Source: Fulvivirga sp. (lineage in GTDB: Bacteria; Bacteroidota; Bacteroidia; Cytophagales; Cyclobacteriaceae). From it: 37,536 nt of DNA. Made by a program: the position numbers and the translations under genes. The stretch lies in contig JANQLQ010000260.1 in NCBI GenBank assembly GCA_028280565.1, forward strand, positions 84,817-122,352, read 5' to 3'. A model generated the notes under the pieces. That model saw only the letters and a list, made by a program, of their open reading frames with translations. It was not told where the DNA came from and did not search any database. Within the stretch, counting starts at the first letter, position 1; every line of letters starts with the position of its first letter. Positions 16,782 through 26,264 of this stretch are shown here, piece after piece.

Positions 16782-16899
16782 GTCAGTTTAAGGACTTCCC
16801 ATTGCTACTCCTGGCCTGGAGGGGACCAACCGCGCGGTGGATTGCCCATTTAGGAGATCAAGGGGGTGAGCGAAGGCAATAAAAATCGCTTAAACTGAC
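16782..16899. repeat. 118-bp element with 11-bp perfect terminal inverted repeats
   Basis: GTCAGTTTAAG at 16782-16792 and CTTAAACTGAC at 16889-16899 are perfect inverted repeats bounding a non-coding unit. Internal GGAGATCAAGGG (16853-16864) recurs inverted at 6083-6094 with similar flanks. It is MITE-like in form. It lies between the tetR-like gene and the divergent FG-GAP gene. The rest of the 16647-17107 gap shows no gene and should contain both promoters. Confidence 0.5.
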
Positions 16900-17107
16900 A
16901 ACTATGGCGAAACGCAAGCAACTGGTATGAACGTGATCTAAAACACCAGCAAATTTCCAGCCTCAAACGATTTACAGTTACTTTTCCGGGCAATTCCGTA
17001 TAAAATCACAGGTGATATAACCTCCAAAGAATCAAATTTTACATTCATTTGTAGGCAATAACCACCGAATTGATAGAATTTCAACCATCCAAAATGTACT
17101 CCCTCCC

Positions 17108-20100
17108 ATGATAAGGCAAAATCGCTTTTACCACTGGATCAAGCTCCAAAGGCGTTATCGTAGTGCCCAGGTAAAATGGGCCGAAAAGCAAGACACAAGA
17201 ACAGCTCGCAGGGTCGATATTTTGGGCAGGCGGCTGCACACGCTTAATCTCAAGTGGAAACTCGGCATAGCCATTCCTGCCCTTTCGGCGTGGCTGGCTA
17301 TGATCCCTGCCAAAGAAAGCCTGGCCCAAGGCAATGTATTTCCTGCCACCATTGAACTTCCATCCCTTACCGGTTCCAGTGGTTTTATGGTGGAGGGAGC
17401 AGCAGTAGGTACAGGATCAGGACAGTCGGTCAGTAATGCAGGAGATGTAAACGGGGACGGGATCGATGATTTTATTATCGGGGCTTCTAAGACAGGAGGT
17501 TTCATAGGTGAGTATTATGGAGCGAGCTACGTAGTTTTTGGAAAGACCGGGGGATTTACCTCCCCAGTAGAGTTATCGGCATTGGATGGAAACAATGGCT
17601 TCAGGATAAAGGGAGCCTCCACCCGGGATTACTCGGGATTCTCCGTAAGCAACGCTGGGGATGTCAATGGAGATGGAATAGATGATGTGATCATAGGGGC
17701 CAGGAGACCTCGCCAGGATTCAGCCCCCGGGGTAAGTCATGTAGTATTTGGTAGTCGTGATGGATTTGCCGCCGACGTTGAATTGGCCTCGCTGGACGGA
17801 AGCAACGGTTTCACAATCAACGGGGTGGTCCGGAGGGATGAATTAGGGTTTTCAGTAAGTAACGCCGGGGATGTGAATAACGACGGGATTGGTGATATGA
17901 TCCTCGGGGCCCCTGCGTCTTTTGATAGTAATAGTGGCTATGACGGGACCGTCTATGTGGTATTTGGCAGTAACAGTAGGGTCGATGCCACGGTAGACTT
18001 GTCCTTACTAGATGGGAATGATGGTTTCAGGATAAACGGGGAAGGTAGTAGAACTAGGTTCGGTCACTCAGTCAGTGGTCTTGGAGATGTAAATGGGGAT
18101 GGCATCGATGACATTATCATCGGGGAACCTAACCCGGGTTCCGGCAACACGGGGGGGATGAGCTATGTTATATTTGGGAAGCGTAGTGGGTTCCAGCCTA
18201 CCATGCAGACCTCTTCACTAGATGGAAGTAATGGTTTTGCAGTAGAAGGTAAATCACCTTTTTTCAGGTTGGGGTTTTCCGTGAGTGAGGCCGGCGATAT
18301 GAATGGAGATGGGTTAAATGACATTGTCATAGCTGCTCCTTACCAATCCGGGTACGGCAGCCTTTCCGGGGAATGCTATGTGATCTTCGGGCGCAACGAA
18401 AACTTCCCCTCCAGTTTGGACCTAGAGGTATTGGATGGAAACTTGGAGGAGGGCTTTACCATACGAGGTCCCTACAACTTACAAGACCAAGGGGAAAGAT
18501 CTAATTATTCCGTGAGCAGCGCCGGGGATATCAATGGAGACGGACTAAATGATATTATCCTCGGGGCCAATGGAATAGAGTCTTATGACGATAAATCCGG
18601 TTCCAGCTATGTAGTGTTTGGCAGTAAGCGTGAATTTATCTCTCCACTGGATGTAAGAGAGTTGGACGGCGTTAATGGCTTTATCTTGGAAGGAGGGTTT
18701 TACGACCGTTCGGGGGGATCCGTTAGCCTGGCCGGGGATGTGAATGGCGACGGGGTGGATGACGTAATTATAGGCGCAACAGGAGCTAACAATGAAGCAG
18801 GAGCAGGTTATGTGATATTCGGCAGAGACCAAACTGCAGAAGCGCCTTTTGTCAATAGGCTGATCCGAAACTCCACGATCCTCCTAGGTCAATCCTTCAA
18901 TTTTACCATCCCGGCAAATACGTTTAGCGACCCAAATATGGAGGATGTGCTCACCCTCGCCGCTACACTTGAAAATGGAGATGCCTTACCTGCTTGGCTT
19001 ACGTTTGATCCGAGTACGAATACCTTTACCGGCACTCCAAGCGATAGTGATCTCGGTAAAATTTCTGTCCGTGTTACAGCCACCGATGAAAGTGCACAAA
19101 GTGTGAGTGATGATTTTGACATCGACGTGATCATAAATACACCGCCCGTACTCCCCTCTATTGGACCAATAAGTGGTTTAGTAGGCGAAAACATTACTTT
19201 TGATGCAGCAGCCGTAGACAACGATGTTCCGGCTGACCGGCTCAACTATAGGTTGGATAACATCTCAAGTGGCAAAGGGATGTTCATTAATTTTACCACA
19301 GGTGCTTTTAGCTGGAGACCTGCATCATCCCAGTCAGGCAGCCACGAAGTTACTATCACCGTCAACGACCGCTTTTTTACAGATTCGAAGGTAGTGACCA
19401 TCCTCGTTGATTTTCCTAATAGGGCGCCTGTATTGAGCATAATTGAACCAAAAAACGGGGAAGAAGATAGTGAGATCAGTTTCACAGTGGAAGCAACTGA
19501 TCCCGATGGAGATGCACTGACCTACAGCCTAGACGCTACATCAATGGCGAAAGGAATGATCATGGATGAAGCCACCGGGGAATTCCGATGGACACCGTCC
19601 GAGTTGCAACAGGGTACCCACGAAGTGACCGTCTCGGTAAGCGATGGAACTTTAACCACAACAGAAATTGTGACCATTACCGTCAATGAAGTGAACGTGG
19701 CGCCGGTTTTAACTTCGTTCGAGGAACAAATTGGAGATGAGGGAACGACTTTTACCTTCACCGCCGAAGCCGTTGATGAAGACATCCCGGTAAATACGCT
19801 AGTTTTCCAGTTGGATGATACCTCCCGGGATAAGGGGATGATCATAGATGAAACCACCGGGGAATTCAGATGGACACCGTCCGAAGCACAAGATGGAACC
19901 CATGAAGTGACCGTAAGCGTAAGTGACGGGATCTCAACAACATCAGAAATCGTTATGGTGAGGGTCAACGAAGTCAATGTAGCTCCTGCCTTAACCGCTT
20001 TCAAGGCACAAACTGGAGATGAAGGTACAGCCATTGCTTTCACTGCTGAAGCGGTTGATGAAGATATCCCGGCAAATACCTTAACGTTCCTGTTAGATGA

Positions 20101-20821
20101 TGCTTCCGTAGCCAAAGGCATGAGTTTGGATGAAGTCACAGGAAGGTTTAATTGGACTCCCTCCGAAGCACAAGATGGTACCCACCAGGCTACCATAACG
20201 GTAAACGACGGGGAGTTTGCGGCTTCCGAGGTAGTGACGATAACCGTCAATGAGGTGAATACTATGCCTGTATTAGAAGAGATAGAGGCACAAAGCGGGG
20301 ACGAAGGCACACAAATTAGCTTTGAAGCATCCGCCACCGACACGGACCTACCGGCAAATACCCTGGTGTTTAGCCTAGATGCTGCCTCCCTCGCCAAAGG
20401 TATGACCATCGACGAGGTCAGCGGTTCATTCAACTGGACCCCCGAGGTAGCCCAAATAGGTACACATGAGGTGATCGTCGACGTAAGTGACGGCATCAGT
20501 ACCGTCTCTCAAACGGTGATCATTACCGTCAATGATATTATTACCGCCCTAGAAGAGGATATCAACACGGTGATAAAGATCTATCCTAATCCCGTGGAAG
20601 ATCATTTCCAATTAGTAGTCACCAATCCCTACATCGGTAAGGTTGACATAAGCATTACTGATCTACAGGGCCAATATTTACTTCAACAGGAGTCAATAAA
20701 GCAAAATGAACAACTAGAAATACGCTTGGATATTAGTCATTTCAATGCGGGTATTTACCTTGTAGAGATTAAAGGGGAGGGTAATAATCCCCTGGTGAAA
20801 AGAAGGATCATGAAACGATAG
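17108..20821 (+). CDS. Large T9SS-secreted FG-GAP / cadherin-Ig-like surface protein
   Basis: A 1237-residue secreted protein. It has a long basic N-region (residues 1-48) before the hydrophobic signal core (about 50-72, ending ESLAQG). Seven FG-GAP repeats follow (about 75-575), each with a Ca-binding loop of the DVNGDGIDD type, predicting a seven-bladed integrin-alpha-like propeller. Residues 580-675 form a dystroglycan-type cadherin/Ig-like domain. Then five tandem 92-95-residue domains of the same class begin near 676, 771, 863, 956 and 1050, with repeated GDEGT, KGM and EVTVSVSDG words. The last 80 residues (IYPNPVEDHFQL to LVKRRIMKR) are a T9SS type A sorting domain. It should be exported across the outer membrane and attached or released as an adhesin or matrix protein. 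No catalytic domain is seen. It is a single-gene unit. Confidence 0.93.
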   Translation: MIRQNRFYHWIKLQRRYRSAQVKWAEKQDTRTARRVDILGRRLHTLNLKWKLGIAIPALSAWLAMIPAKESLAQGNVFPATIELPSLTGSSGFMVEGAAVGTGSGQSVSNAGDVNGDGIDDFIIGASKTGGFIGEYYGASYVVFGKTGGFTSPVELSALDGNNGFRIKGASTRDYSGFSVSNAGDVNGDGIDDVIIGARRPRQDSAPGVSHVVFGSRDGFAADVELASLDGSNGFTINGVVRRDELGFSVSNAGDVNNDGIGDMILGAPASFDSNSGYDGTVYVVFGSNSRVDATVDLSLLDGNDGFRINGEGSRTRFGHSVSGLGDVNGDGIDDIIIGEPNPGSGNTGGMSYVIFGKRSGFQPTMQTSSLDGSNGFAVEGKSPFFRLGFSVSEAGDMNGDGLNDIVIAAPYQSGYGSLSGECYVIFGRNENFPSSLDLEVLDGNLEEGFTIRGPYNLQDQGERSNYSVSSAGDINGDGLNDIILGANGIESYDDKSGSSYVVFGSKREFISPLDVRELDGVNGFILEGGFYDRSGGSVSLAGDVNGDGVDDVIIGATGANNEAGAGYVIFGRDQTAEAPFVNRLIRNSTILLGQSFNFTIPANTFSDPNMEDVLTLAATLENGDALPAWLTFDPSTNTFTGTPSDSDLGKISVRVTATDESAQSVSDDFDIDVIINTPPVLPSIGPISGLVGENITFDAAAVDNDVPADRLNYRLDNISSGKGMFINFTTGAFSWRPASSQSGSHEVTITVNDRFFTDSKVVTILVDFPNRAPVLSIIEPKNGEEDSEISFTVEATDPDGDALTYSLDATSMAKGMIMDEATGEFRWTPSELQQGTHEVTVSVSDGTLTTTEIVTITVNEVNVAPVLTSFEEQIGDEGTTFTFTAEAVDEDIPVNTLVFQLDDTSRDKGMIIDETTGEFRWTPSEAQDGTHEVTVSVSDGISTTSEIVMVRVNEVNVAPALTAFKAQTGDEGTAIAFTAEAVDEDIPANTLTFLLDDASVAKGMSLDEVTGRFNWTPSEAQDGTHQATITVNDGEFAASEVVTITVNEVNTMPVLEEIEAQSGDEGTQISFEASATDTDLPANTLVFSLDAASLAKGMTIDEVSGSFNWTPEVAQIGTHEVIVDVSDGISTVSQTVIITVNDIITALEEDINTVIKIYPNPVEDHFQLVVTNPYIGKVDISITDLQGQYLLQQESIKQNEQLEIRLDISHFNAGIYLVEIKGEGNNPLVKRRIMKR
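19415..20540 (+). repeat. In-gene tandem repeats, about 280 bp per unit
   Basis: Four consecutive copies of the cadherin/Ig-like module, beginning near 19420, 19697, 19976 and 20257, share near-identical words (GATGAAGACATCCCGG, ACCGTCAATGA). They are the DNA-level counterpart of the tandem domains and are prone to unequal recombination that would change domain number. They are coding, not CRISPR. Confidence 0.75.
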
Positions 20822-21273
20822 GTTGAACGCTCGTAAGAAACGAGTCCTTACGTCAAAAATCAATTTTCATAAGCCTTGGTTCGACTATCACATCGTCCAA
20901 ACTAACGGACCCATAATGTCAACCGAATTGTCGCCATTCCTTTGTGTAGCTTTGAGCTTCCGTTGCGCACCCCTGTGAATAACTGCTGCACAAAGCCCCT
21001 GGAGAATGGTACAAAAAGACAAAGGGATAATTTAACTTACGAAAAGTCAAAAGCCCAGTAATTTAACGCGAGTTGGGTTAATCAACCCACCTATAATACT
21101 TCACTTGAATGCTAAGTATTGAAAACCAGCTTTTAACCGAGGAGGACACGGGGTAATCCCTGTGGCTCTCGGCGGTCTTCTCCGTTTTCTACGATGTTAA
21201 ACCATTGACTATTATGAAATTAAACCCAAAACTAGCGTTAATTTAAAACAGGCATAAGTCGCCATCCTCGAAG
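20822..21273. other. Gene-free stretch between convergent genes, containing a repeat remnant
   Basis: No gene seen. A block at about 21062-21175 (TTTAACGCGAGTT, 45-50 bases, ATTGAAAACCAGC) recurs in diverged form at about 34266-34350 with the same spacing. Downstream of the first copy, CCGAG pairs with CTCGG around CACGGGG/CCCTGTG, a hairpin that might terminate one of the two converging transcripts. Confidence 0.45.
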
Positions 21274-23928
21274 TTATTGATCCTTCTTATTCTCAAAAAT
21301 ATGCTTCCTTTTGATCCCGAACTTTCGCATTTTAGATTCCAAGGTAGCAGGATGAATATCCAAGATCTCCGCGGCACCTCCCGCACCACTGATCTTCCCA
21401 TTGGTGTACCTTAACGTATCCAGGATAAGGTCTATTTCTGCTTTTCTGTAGGTTGTTAACCGTTGCAGTTTTACTGGTGCCCCATTAGCCGCTGCAGCGG
21501 GCATCTTTTCAAGAACGATATCCAACAAAGGGGTTTTAGAAACGATCATAGAACGCTCGATAATATGTTCAAGCTCACGTATATTGCCGGGCCAGTTATA
21601 ATCCATCAGCTCTTTCAAAGCAGGATCACTCAACTTCCTCACTTTTTTACCGATACGCTTGTTATGCTTTTGAATGAAGTATATTGCCAGCTCCGCGATA
21701 TCCTCCTTCCTGTCCCTCAAAGCCGGCAGGTGAATGGGAAATACATTCAACCGGTAGAAAAGATCACTTCTAAACCTGCCTTCTTTTAATTCCAGTGGCA
21801 AGCTCCTGTTTGTAGCTGCGATCACACGTGTGTCCGTTTTGATCACCTCGTTTCCTCCCAATCGTTCAAATTCTCTTTCCTGTAATACCCGCAACAGCTT
21901 GACTTGGAGTTCTAAAGGCATTTCACCGATCTCATCCAAGAAAATAGTGCCCCTATGGGCCAGTTCAAATTTGCCGATCCTCCGATCGTGTGCCCCGGTA
22001 AATGCTCCCCTTTCATGACCAAAGAGTTCTGATTCCAGTAATTGTGCAGGTAAGGTGGCACAATTCAGCTTGATGAAATTATGCGGTTTCCGTTGGCTAT
22101 AGTTATGTAAAGCACGTGCAATCAATTCTTTCCCGGTCCCTGTCTCCCCGGTGATCAGCACGCTACTGTCAGTACCCGCTACCTGTTGAACTTGTTCAAA
22201 TACATACTGCATGGCCTCGCTGCTCCCGATGATCTCTTCAAAATTGTAATTGAACTGCAATTCTTTTTCTAAGTATACATTTTCTTGCGAGATCAATTCG
22301 TTCAGGCGAAGTACTTCTTGATAGTTCAGTTGTTTTTCCACGGCTAATATAAAAGAGGGCTTAATCCGCTCAAACAAGGCTAATTGCTCTTGCTGATAGG
22401 CATTTTCCATCTTGCTGTAGAATGAAACATACATAGATCTCTTTTGGTCTATGGGTATAGCAAGCGCCATAAGGCCCCGGATACCAAAAAACTTCGCCAT
22501 ACCTCCTTTCACAGGGTTAGATCTACTGGCCTCTATAAAGTCAGCGCCATTTAGAATGAGAGGCTGTTCTATCGGGTGCTTTTCTACCGCTTGCTGGAAC
22601 GTATCCCTATCCATCCGTATCATTTTCAAGAAAGAAGCCACATCCAGCATACGATATTCGCCTTGGCCAATGCGCTCGTAACCTAAATTGGGTGTACCGG
22701 GCGAGCCACCCATGATCCCGAACGAAACAATATGGAACGGGATATCTTCTTCCAGCGCTCGCGTTACACCCAACAATTTCTCTTCCCAGTTTTCTCCTTC
22801 GTTCAACGCATTCACCAAAGCCACCTTTAGAGTTTCTTCTTTCTCACGTTGCCGTATCTTCTCATTCGCCAATATATTTGCCACAGCTATAGATATCTGG
22901 TCGGCTACGTTGGCAAACAAATCGTAATAAGGAAGAAGTCGCTCATCCATTGTCTTATAATGAAACAATAATGACCCGATGGGTTTGCCCCCTTGGTTCA
23001 GTGAGACCCCTAGTGTTTTCTTAACGCCCGCAGCATCTAACATCACAAGCGGCTTAAACTCCGGGTAGTGTTCTAATAGCTCTTTTAGAACAAACTCCGA
23101 GGGACGAAAGCTATGGAATATTTTTTCCTGCGGAGAACCTTTGTATTTCTTTTTTCCTGCCACGATCCCTTTGAAATGTTCATGTTGACGCATTTCCATT
23201 GGCGCTTCAAAAGCGAGCGGGTAATAGTGGTCTTCGTCTGTATCGATCACTAAAACTACTGCATCATCAAAGCCGAAGAGTGGTTTAAGCTCATGGGTCA
23301 AAAACTCGGTAAGGTCCTTAGGATCCCGGGTAAGGGCGATCTTATTACTTATGCTGAGCAGGGCTTCTTTTTCTCGCTGGTGATTATGGATCTCTTCATA
23401 GGCCAGTACGTTGCTCACCGCTACGGCGAGTTGGTCTGCGATGGCCTGGAACAGGGCAAACTGCTCTTGGTCAAAAAGTTCTTCTTGATCATCGATACAA
23501 AATAGGCCAAAGTGCTTACCATGTACCTTCAGATCTGTCACTAAATGATATCGCGAGGAAGGTTTCTCATAATGTCCGTTATACTTGTGATCGGTGAATC
23601 GTGCATACAACTCATTCGGATCGACCAAAATGGGAGCATCCATGATATCAATTTCATGTTTTATCCATTGTAGGTAGTGGTTTTTTGAGGATACAGGATG
23701 GCCTGTGGCTTGATCAAATAGTTTTTTCGACTCAATACCTTGTCCCTGTCCAAGGGCCCAATCCACGTAAAGGTCTGCTTCCTTATGATATACTAGCAGG
23801 CACAGTTCACGAAACCGGAAGATAGGCCTGGTCATGTCGAAGATCACTTTAAACAGCTCCCTCCTATCTTGTATGCTAGCTATCGCCTTACTGACCTGGA
23901 TCAATATCTCTAGTTCTTCCCTTTTCAT
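21274..23928 (-). CDS. Sigma-54-dependent activator with three GAF domains
   Basis: An 884-residue cytosolic bacterial enhancer-binding protein. Three GAF-like sensor domains occupy about residues 15-170, 190-345 and 365-525. The AAA+ sigma-54 domain spans about 560-795, with Walker A GETGTGKE at 593-600, the sigma-54-contacting GAFTGA at 641-646, Walker B TIFLDEIGEMP, and RSDLFYRLNVFPI. A Fis-type helix-turn-helix lies near 835-875 (GKISGAGGAAEILDIHPATLESKMRKFGIKR). The motifs are intact, so it should activate sigma-54 promoters in response to a small ligand or a redox/gas signal sensed by the GAF domains; the ligand cannot be read. It diverges from an AraC-family gene 369 bases away. No clear -24/-12 promoter was found close to any gene here, so its targets may be elsewhere. 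Confidence 0.95.
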   Translation of the reverse strand: MKREELEILIQVSKAIASIQDRRELFKVIFDMTRPIFRFRELCLLVYHKEADLYVDWALGQGQGIESKKLFDQATGHPVSSKNHYLQWIKHEIDIMDAPILVDPNELYARFTDHKYNGHYEKPSSRYHLVTDLKVHGKHFGLFCIDDQEELFDQEQFALFQAIADQLAVAVSNVLAYEEIHNHQREKEALLSISNKIALTRDPKDLTEFLTHELKPLFGFDDAVVLVIDTDEDHYYPLAFEAPMEMRQHEHFKGIVAGKKKYKGSPQEKIFHSFRPSEFVLKELLEHYPEFKPLVMLDAAGVKKTLGVSLNQGGKPIGSLLFHYKTMDERLLPYYDLFANVADQISIAVANILANEKIRQREKEETLKVALVNALNEGENWEEKLLGVTRALEEDIPFHIVSFGIMGGSPGTPNLGYERIGQGEYRMLDVASFLKMIRMDRDTFQQAVEKHPIEQPLILNGADFIEASRSNPVKGGMAKFFGIRGLMALAIPIDQKRSMYVSFYSKMENAYQQEQLALFERIKPSFILAVEKQLNYQEVLRLNELISQENVYLEKELQFNYNFEEIIGSSEAMQYVFEQVQQVAGTDSSVLITGETGTGKELIARALHNYSQRKPHNFIKLNCATLPAQLLESELFGHERGAFTGAHDRRIGKFELAHRGTIFLDEIGEMPLELQVKLLRVLQEREFERLGGNEVIKTDTRVIAATNRSLPLELKEGRFRSDLFYRLNVFPIHLPALRDRKEDIAELAIYFIQKHNKRIGKKVRKLSDPALKELMDYNWPGNIRELEHIIERSMIVSKTPLLDIVLEKMPAAAANGAPVKLQRLTTYRKAEIDLILDTLRYTNGKISGAGGAAEILDIHPATLESKMRKFGIKRKHIFENKKDQ

Positions 23929-24297
23929 AAGTTATATATGGCCATTATATAGGTGTACCAAAGTCATCAACTAGCCAACCGGTCCATCAAGCTAATACGG
24001 GTGAAAAATCGTATTTCTACAGGTAAACCTCAAATTGATAGTAAATGTTCAACAAATAATAGTTTTACTATTAAAAAAGGTGGTGATCGATTTTAGGGTT
24101 GGTTTCCCTGAAATAAAAGGATTACATATCAGGAATTCATTAAATATCAGGTTGCCAAAAATGACCCGTACACCTTCATTCATTCAATATCTTAATATAA
24201 ATCATTGATTAACAGCAATATAAAAAAAGACATGCAAGAATGCATCCCGGGGCATACCGTTTGAGATTGATATTTTTCATAAAAGCCTGAGTACATT
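23929..24297. other. Divergent promoter region, sigma-54 activator / AraC
   Basis: A gene-free 369-base AT-rich gap between divergently transcribed regulators. It contains an inverted repeat TAGTAAA...TTTACTA around 24040-24070 with a nested AATAGT/ACTATT hairpin, and the palindrome ATGGCCAT just upstream of the activator start. These are candidate operators; no strong promoter consensus can be fixed. Confidence 0.35.
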
Positions 24298-25146
24298 TTG
24301 CCGGATTCACCGCTTTACACTATTCTACCTAGGCAGGACCACCATCAACTGCTCCAAAAGCTTTCACATGCCTGTAATGAACCTGTGCCTGTTGCTAATG
24401 CCCCGTATCGACTCTGTTATCTAAGTCATGTCATTAAAAACGACCGGGCAGCACCGGAAGATGCCGAAGTGATTATCAGTGTAGCTGCTAAAACTTTAAA
24501 GCTAGGTTCACATGGGAGGGTCAAACCTGGAAACACCTCGTTCTTTTGGAAAAATGGAGAATTTGGCCGTTTAGTTCCTGTGTCGTCGGTTTCCTTCCGT
24601 TTTCAGCTTGAAAACCATTTAAATGACCCCTTGAGCCGTTCTTTAGGGAACCAGTTGAAAATAGCTCTTAATGAGCCGAATTCGCCATTTGGGGACCGGT
24701 ATTACATAAGTTCGTTGCTCTTTACTTTAATGAAACACTTACTATTGCTTGAACAGACCTTTTGCAAAACACAGGCTCATAACCAGTACAAAATTACGCC
24801 TAGGCAGTTTGATAAGATCAAGGTTTACATACGAGATCGCATCGGTGAAAAGATCCGTACTTCAGACATGGCGCGTATCCTTAATTTAAGCGAAGGATAC
24901 TTTTACGAGGTTTTTAAACATACCACTGGCAATACACCTCATGAATTTATTACCACTACAAAGATAGAACATGCCAGAGAACTGCTACTTAGTAGCCATG
25001 AGTCCATTATACAGATCGGGATGGCTTTGGGGTATGATAACCCCGGTTATTTCGGAAAGGTCTTTAAAAAGATCACTGGAAGTTCACCTAGTCAATTTCG
25101 TGAGCAGTATTCAAAATTGAGCAATGACGTTCAACCAATCGTATGA
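24298..25146 (+). CDS. AraC-family transcriptional regulator (TTG start)
   Basis: About 282 residues. The C-terminal AraC/XylS double helix-turn-helix is clear (about residues 170-275): IRDRIGEKIRTSDMARILNLSEGYFYEVFKHTTGNTPHEFITTTKIEHARELLLSSHESIIQIGMALGYDNPGYFGKVFKKITGSSPSQFR. The N-terminal 160 residues show no recognisable cupin or sensor motif. The frame has a stop at 24280 and no ATG until deep inside, so TTG 24298 is the only reasonable start unless the 5' end is lost. A TACATTTTG string overlapping the proposed start looks like a -7 box, which leaves the start uncertain. It diverges from the sigma-54 activator and precedes a second AraC gene by 163 bases. Confidence 0.85.
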   Translation: MPDSPLYTILPRQDHHQLLQKLSHACNEPVPVANAPYRLCYLSHVIKNDRAAPEDAEVIISVAAKTLKLGSHGRVKPGNTSFFWKNGEFGRLVPVSSVSFRFQLENHLNDPLSRSLGNQLKIALNEPNSPFGDRYYISSLLFTLMKHLLLLEQTFCKTQAHNQYKITPRQFDKIKVYIRDRIGEKIRTSDMARILNLSEGYFYEVFKHTTGNTPHEFITTTKIEHARELLLSSHESIIQIGMALGYDNPGYFGKVFKKITGSSPSQFREQYSKLSNDVQPIV

Positions 25147-25309
25147 AACTTGATCAAGCTATCATTTCCCGTGAGTCGCGCAAAACACGGTGATCGGTAA
25201 TGTAAACATGCCTTAGCGGCATTTTATGGAATCTCTTATTTTTACAAGGAACCGGATCATGCTAAATTTATCAAAAAGCTAAGGGTACTGTTCTCTAAAC
25301 ATCTAAATC

Positions 25310-26197
25310 TTGTCTAAAAACAAAAAACAAGACTCAAAAGCCATCAAGCAGTATTCACTCAAAGGTGAAGGATCTACTGACGGTTATTTTAAGATGGATC
25401 GGATGGAAGACATCTTTGATCGCACACAAGGAAAAACGAACGATCCGCATCGACATAATTTTTACACCATCGTATGGGTAAAACAAGGTACTGGAAAGCA
25501 CCTCATCGACTTTAATACCTATGAGATCCGGGATAACCAAGTATTTTTTTTAAGTCCCGGCAAGATCCACCAGGTCCACACACCCACCCGGCCGTTGGGC
25601 TGTGTGATCAGTTTTTCAAAAGATTTCCTCATGGTGAATGATATCAGCGAAGATTTTATGATCGATGTTCACCTTTTTCGGCAATATGGGGAAACCCCAC
25701 CCCTTGAGCCTAGCATCACCATGAGCCAGAAGTTAGGAAGAATTGTAGATGATATGTACGAGGTGTTCCGTGGAGATCTTGTCCACAAAGAAGCAGCATT
25801 AGGAGCGCTCATGAAGCTTTTTTTGATCCATAGCAATACCATCTGCAACCTGCCGCAAGAAGATAATACAGGACTCAATGGGGCACACTTGGTCCGTAAG
25901 TTCAAAAAACTAGTAGAAGCTGACTACAAGACAAAACACAAAGTGTCAGAGTACGCCTCTTCACTTTTTATAACACCCAAGTATTTGAACGAGGTCTTCA
26001 AGAACCTGGCCGGCCATGCCCCAAAAGACTATATCTTAGAACGTATAAGTACAGAAGCCAAACGCCAGCTACTCTTTTCTACACGGACCATAAAAGAGAT
26101 TGCCTTTGATTTGGGTTTTAAAGAACAATTTCATTTCAGCGCTTTTTTTAAAAAGCATATCGGGGTTTCCCCGAAGGAGTTTAGGAATAGTATGTGA
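25310..26197 (+). CDS. AraC-family regulator with N-terminal cupin-like sensor
   Basis: A 295-residue regulator. The N-terminal part is a cupin-type sensor (DPHRHNFYTIVWVKQGTGKHLIDF about residues 45-68, then VFFLSPGKIHQV). The C-terminal AraC double helix-turn-helix is about residues 195-293 (VSEYASSLFITPKYLNEVFKNLAGHAPKDYILERISTEAKRQLLFSTRTIKEIAFDLGFKEQFHFSAFFKKHIGVSPKEFR). The start is TTG 25310 (LSKNKKQDSK); ATG 25394 would remove 28 residues but keep both domains. It is co-directional with the other AraC gene and lies upstream of the pirin-to-porin block, so it is the best candidate local regulator of those genes, inferred from position only. Confidence 0.9.
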   Translation: MSKNKKQDSKAIKQYSLKGEGSTDGYFKMDRMEDIFDRTQGKTNDPHRHNFYTIVWVKQGTGKHLIDFNTYEIRDNQVFFLSPGKIHQVHTPTRPLGCVISFSKDFLMVNDISEDFMIDVHLFRQYGETPPLEPSITMSQKLGRIVDDMYEVFRGDLVHKEAALGALMKLFLIHSNTICNLPQEDNTGLNGAHLVRKFKKLVEADYKTKHKVSEYASSLFITPKYLNEVFKNLAGHAPKDYILERISTEAKRQLLFSTRTIKEIAFDLGFKEQFHFSAFFKKHIGVSPKEFRNSM

Positions 26198-26264
26198 TGG
26201 ATGATTAACAGCCCATGGTTGACCCAGGCATACATTACATAACATTATCCACTACACATTAAAA

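Noticed and set aside
19522-20496. Long 324-codon open frame on the minus strand
   Set aside because: It is antisense to the tandem cadherin-like domains. Its Ser/Thr/Val-rich composition is the mirror of the repeat codons, with no leader or family resemblance.
19415-20540. Regularly spaced repeats that could suggest a CRISPR-like array
   Set aside because: The units are about 280 bp, in frame and coding for cadherin/Ig-like domains; there are no short spacers and no cas genes.
24233-24250. GG-N10-GC string on the minus strand resembling a sigma-54 promoter
   Set aside because: The GC half matches TTGCA, but the -24 half (GGAT) departs from GGCAC, and it lies about 300 bases from the activator start. 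It is too weak to call.
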